Source of the DNA: an uncultured Clostridium sp.
Lineage (GTDB): Bacteria > Bacillota > Clostridia > Lachnospirales > Lachnospiraceae
NCBI GenBank assembly: GCA_937902905.1
Contig: CALELW010000131.1
Span: 1 to 7,283, forward strand
Length of the DNA: 7,283 bases
Direction of reading: 5' to 3'
A program made the position numbers and the translations under genes. The notes beneath the pieces were generated by a model. The model did not search any database. It had not been told where the DNA came from and saw only the letters and a list, made by a program, of their open reading frames with translations. Shown piece after piece: positions 6,564-7,283 of this stretch (within the stretch, counting starts at the first letter, position 1; each line of letters opens with the position of its first letter).

Positions 6564-7283
6564 ATGAATAAAATGGATTTAGAGAATCAAAAAGTATTAG
6601 TTGCAGGACTTGGAAAAAGTGGTATGGCAGCTTATGAACTGCTGAAAAATATGGGTGCCAAGGTCAGTTTGTTTGACGGAAAAAAGGATTTGGATGTATC
6701 TGGGTATGACGCACCGGTTTTTCTTGGTGAAATGACAAAAGAGGAACTTGCCGGTTTTGCCTGTGCGGTGTTTAGTCCGGGTGTTCCGTTAGATATTGAT
6801 TTGGCAAATGAACTGCGTGAGTTAAACATTCCAATCATTGGTGAGATTGAACTTGCTTTTCTCTGTGAAAAAGGAGTTGTGGCAGGAATTACCGGAACGA
6901 ATGGTAAAACAACGACAACGACGCTTGTTGGCGAGATTATGAAAGCTTATAAGGAAAACGTTTTTGTTGTCGGAAATATTGGAAATCCGTATACGAAAGA
7001 AGTGGAGAAAAGTTCTACAGATTCGGTTACGGTGGCAGAAATCAGCAGTTTCCAGCTGGAGACGATTGATACGTTCCATCCGGTTGTGAGTGCGGTTTTA
7101 AATATTACACCGGATCACTTAAACCGACATAAAACAATGGAAGAGTACATACGGGTAAAATTATCCATTACGAAAAATCAGACAAAAGAAGATTTGTGTG
7201 TACTGAATTATGAAGATGACGTTTTGCGGGACAGTGCGAAAGAGATGCCGTGTGAAGTGGCATTCTTTAGCAGTAAACAAAAG
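6564..7283 (+). CDS. murD: UDP-N-acetylmuramoyl-L-alanine--D-glutamate ligase MurD, 3'-truncated by window edge
   Basis: MurD is the cytoplasmic ATP-dependent ligase that adds D-glutamate to UDP-MurNAc-L-alanine. The frame is open through the last base, giving the first 240 residues of a protein usually near 450. The N-terminal Rossmann-like domain shows VLVAGLGKSG (11-20). The central ATPase domain has the P-loop GITGTNGKTTTTT (108-120, Lys115), then AEISSFQLE (158-166), whose Glu159 fits the metal-binding glutamate of Mur ligases, and NITPDHLNRH (180-189, His185). Lys199 in YIRVKLSI sits where the carbamylated lysine of MurD is expected. The start is either ATG 6564 or the in-frame ATG 6573; both are served by GGAGAAGGG (6555-6563), and 6564 is chosen as the longer. 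The C-terminal ligase domain lies beyond the window. Confidence 0.97.
   Translation, partial: MNKMDLENQKVLVAGLGKSGMAAYELLKNMGAKVSLFDGKKDLDVSGYDAPVFLGEMTKEELAGFACAVFSPGVPLDIDLANELRELNIPIIGEIELAFLCEKGVVAGITGTNGKTTTTTLVGEIMKAYKENVFVVGNIGNPYTKEVEKSSTDSVTVAEISSFQLETIDTFHPVVSAVLNITPDHLNRHKTMEEYIRVKLSITKNQTKEDLCVLNYEDDVLRDSAKEMPCEVAFFSSKQK

Overview
The window is a 7.3 kb piece of a division and cell wall (dcw) operon. All recognisable genes are on the + strand, closely packed, with the order mraZ (5' truncated) - rsmH - ftsL-like - class B PBP - second class B PBP - mraY - murD (3' truncated). The base composition is moderately AT-rich, Shine-Dalgarno sites are strong and purine-rich, and the protein styles (SCN-type PBPs, RsmH with a CxC...CxC segment) fit a Gram-positive member of Clostridia. 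A Lachnospiraceae-like organism is my best guess, but it rests on gene order and protein style, not on a marker gene.

Layout: bases 1-367 hold the C-terminal part of the regulator MraZ; 391-1332 the 16S rRNA methyltransferase RsmH; 1344-1799 a small single-pass membrane protein in the FtsL position; 1834-3696 and 3768-5486 two tandem, paralogous class B penicillin-binding proteins, each with one N-terminal membrane anchor and a complete transpeptidase triad but no PASTA domains; 5580-6548 MraY; 6564-7283 the first 240 residues of MurD. Gaps are 11-35 bp, except 71 bp between the PBPs and 93 bp before mraY. The 93 bp gap holds a plausible internal sigma-A-type promoter and a weak stem-loop.

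Working together: MraY makes lipid I at the membrane and MurD adds D-Glu to the cytoplasmic precursor. The class B PBPs cross-link the exported product at the septum or, for a SpoVD-type enzyme, in the spore cortex. The FtsL-like protein would help recruit the division synthase. MraZ and RsmH are the conserved head of the operon. murE and murF, which often lie between the PBP genes and mraY in Firmicutes, are absent here; a second PBP occupies that place.

I see no RNA genes, CRISPR arrays, insertion sequences or phage genes, and no sign of a wholly new system. The points worth a second look are the tandem PBP pair, its shared cysteine pattern, the cysteine motif in RsmH, and the control region ahead of mraY.
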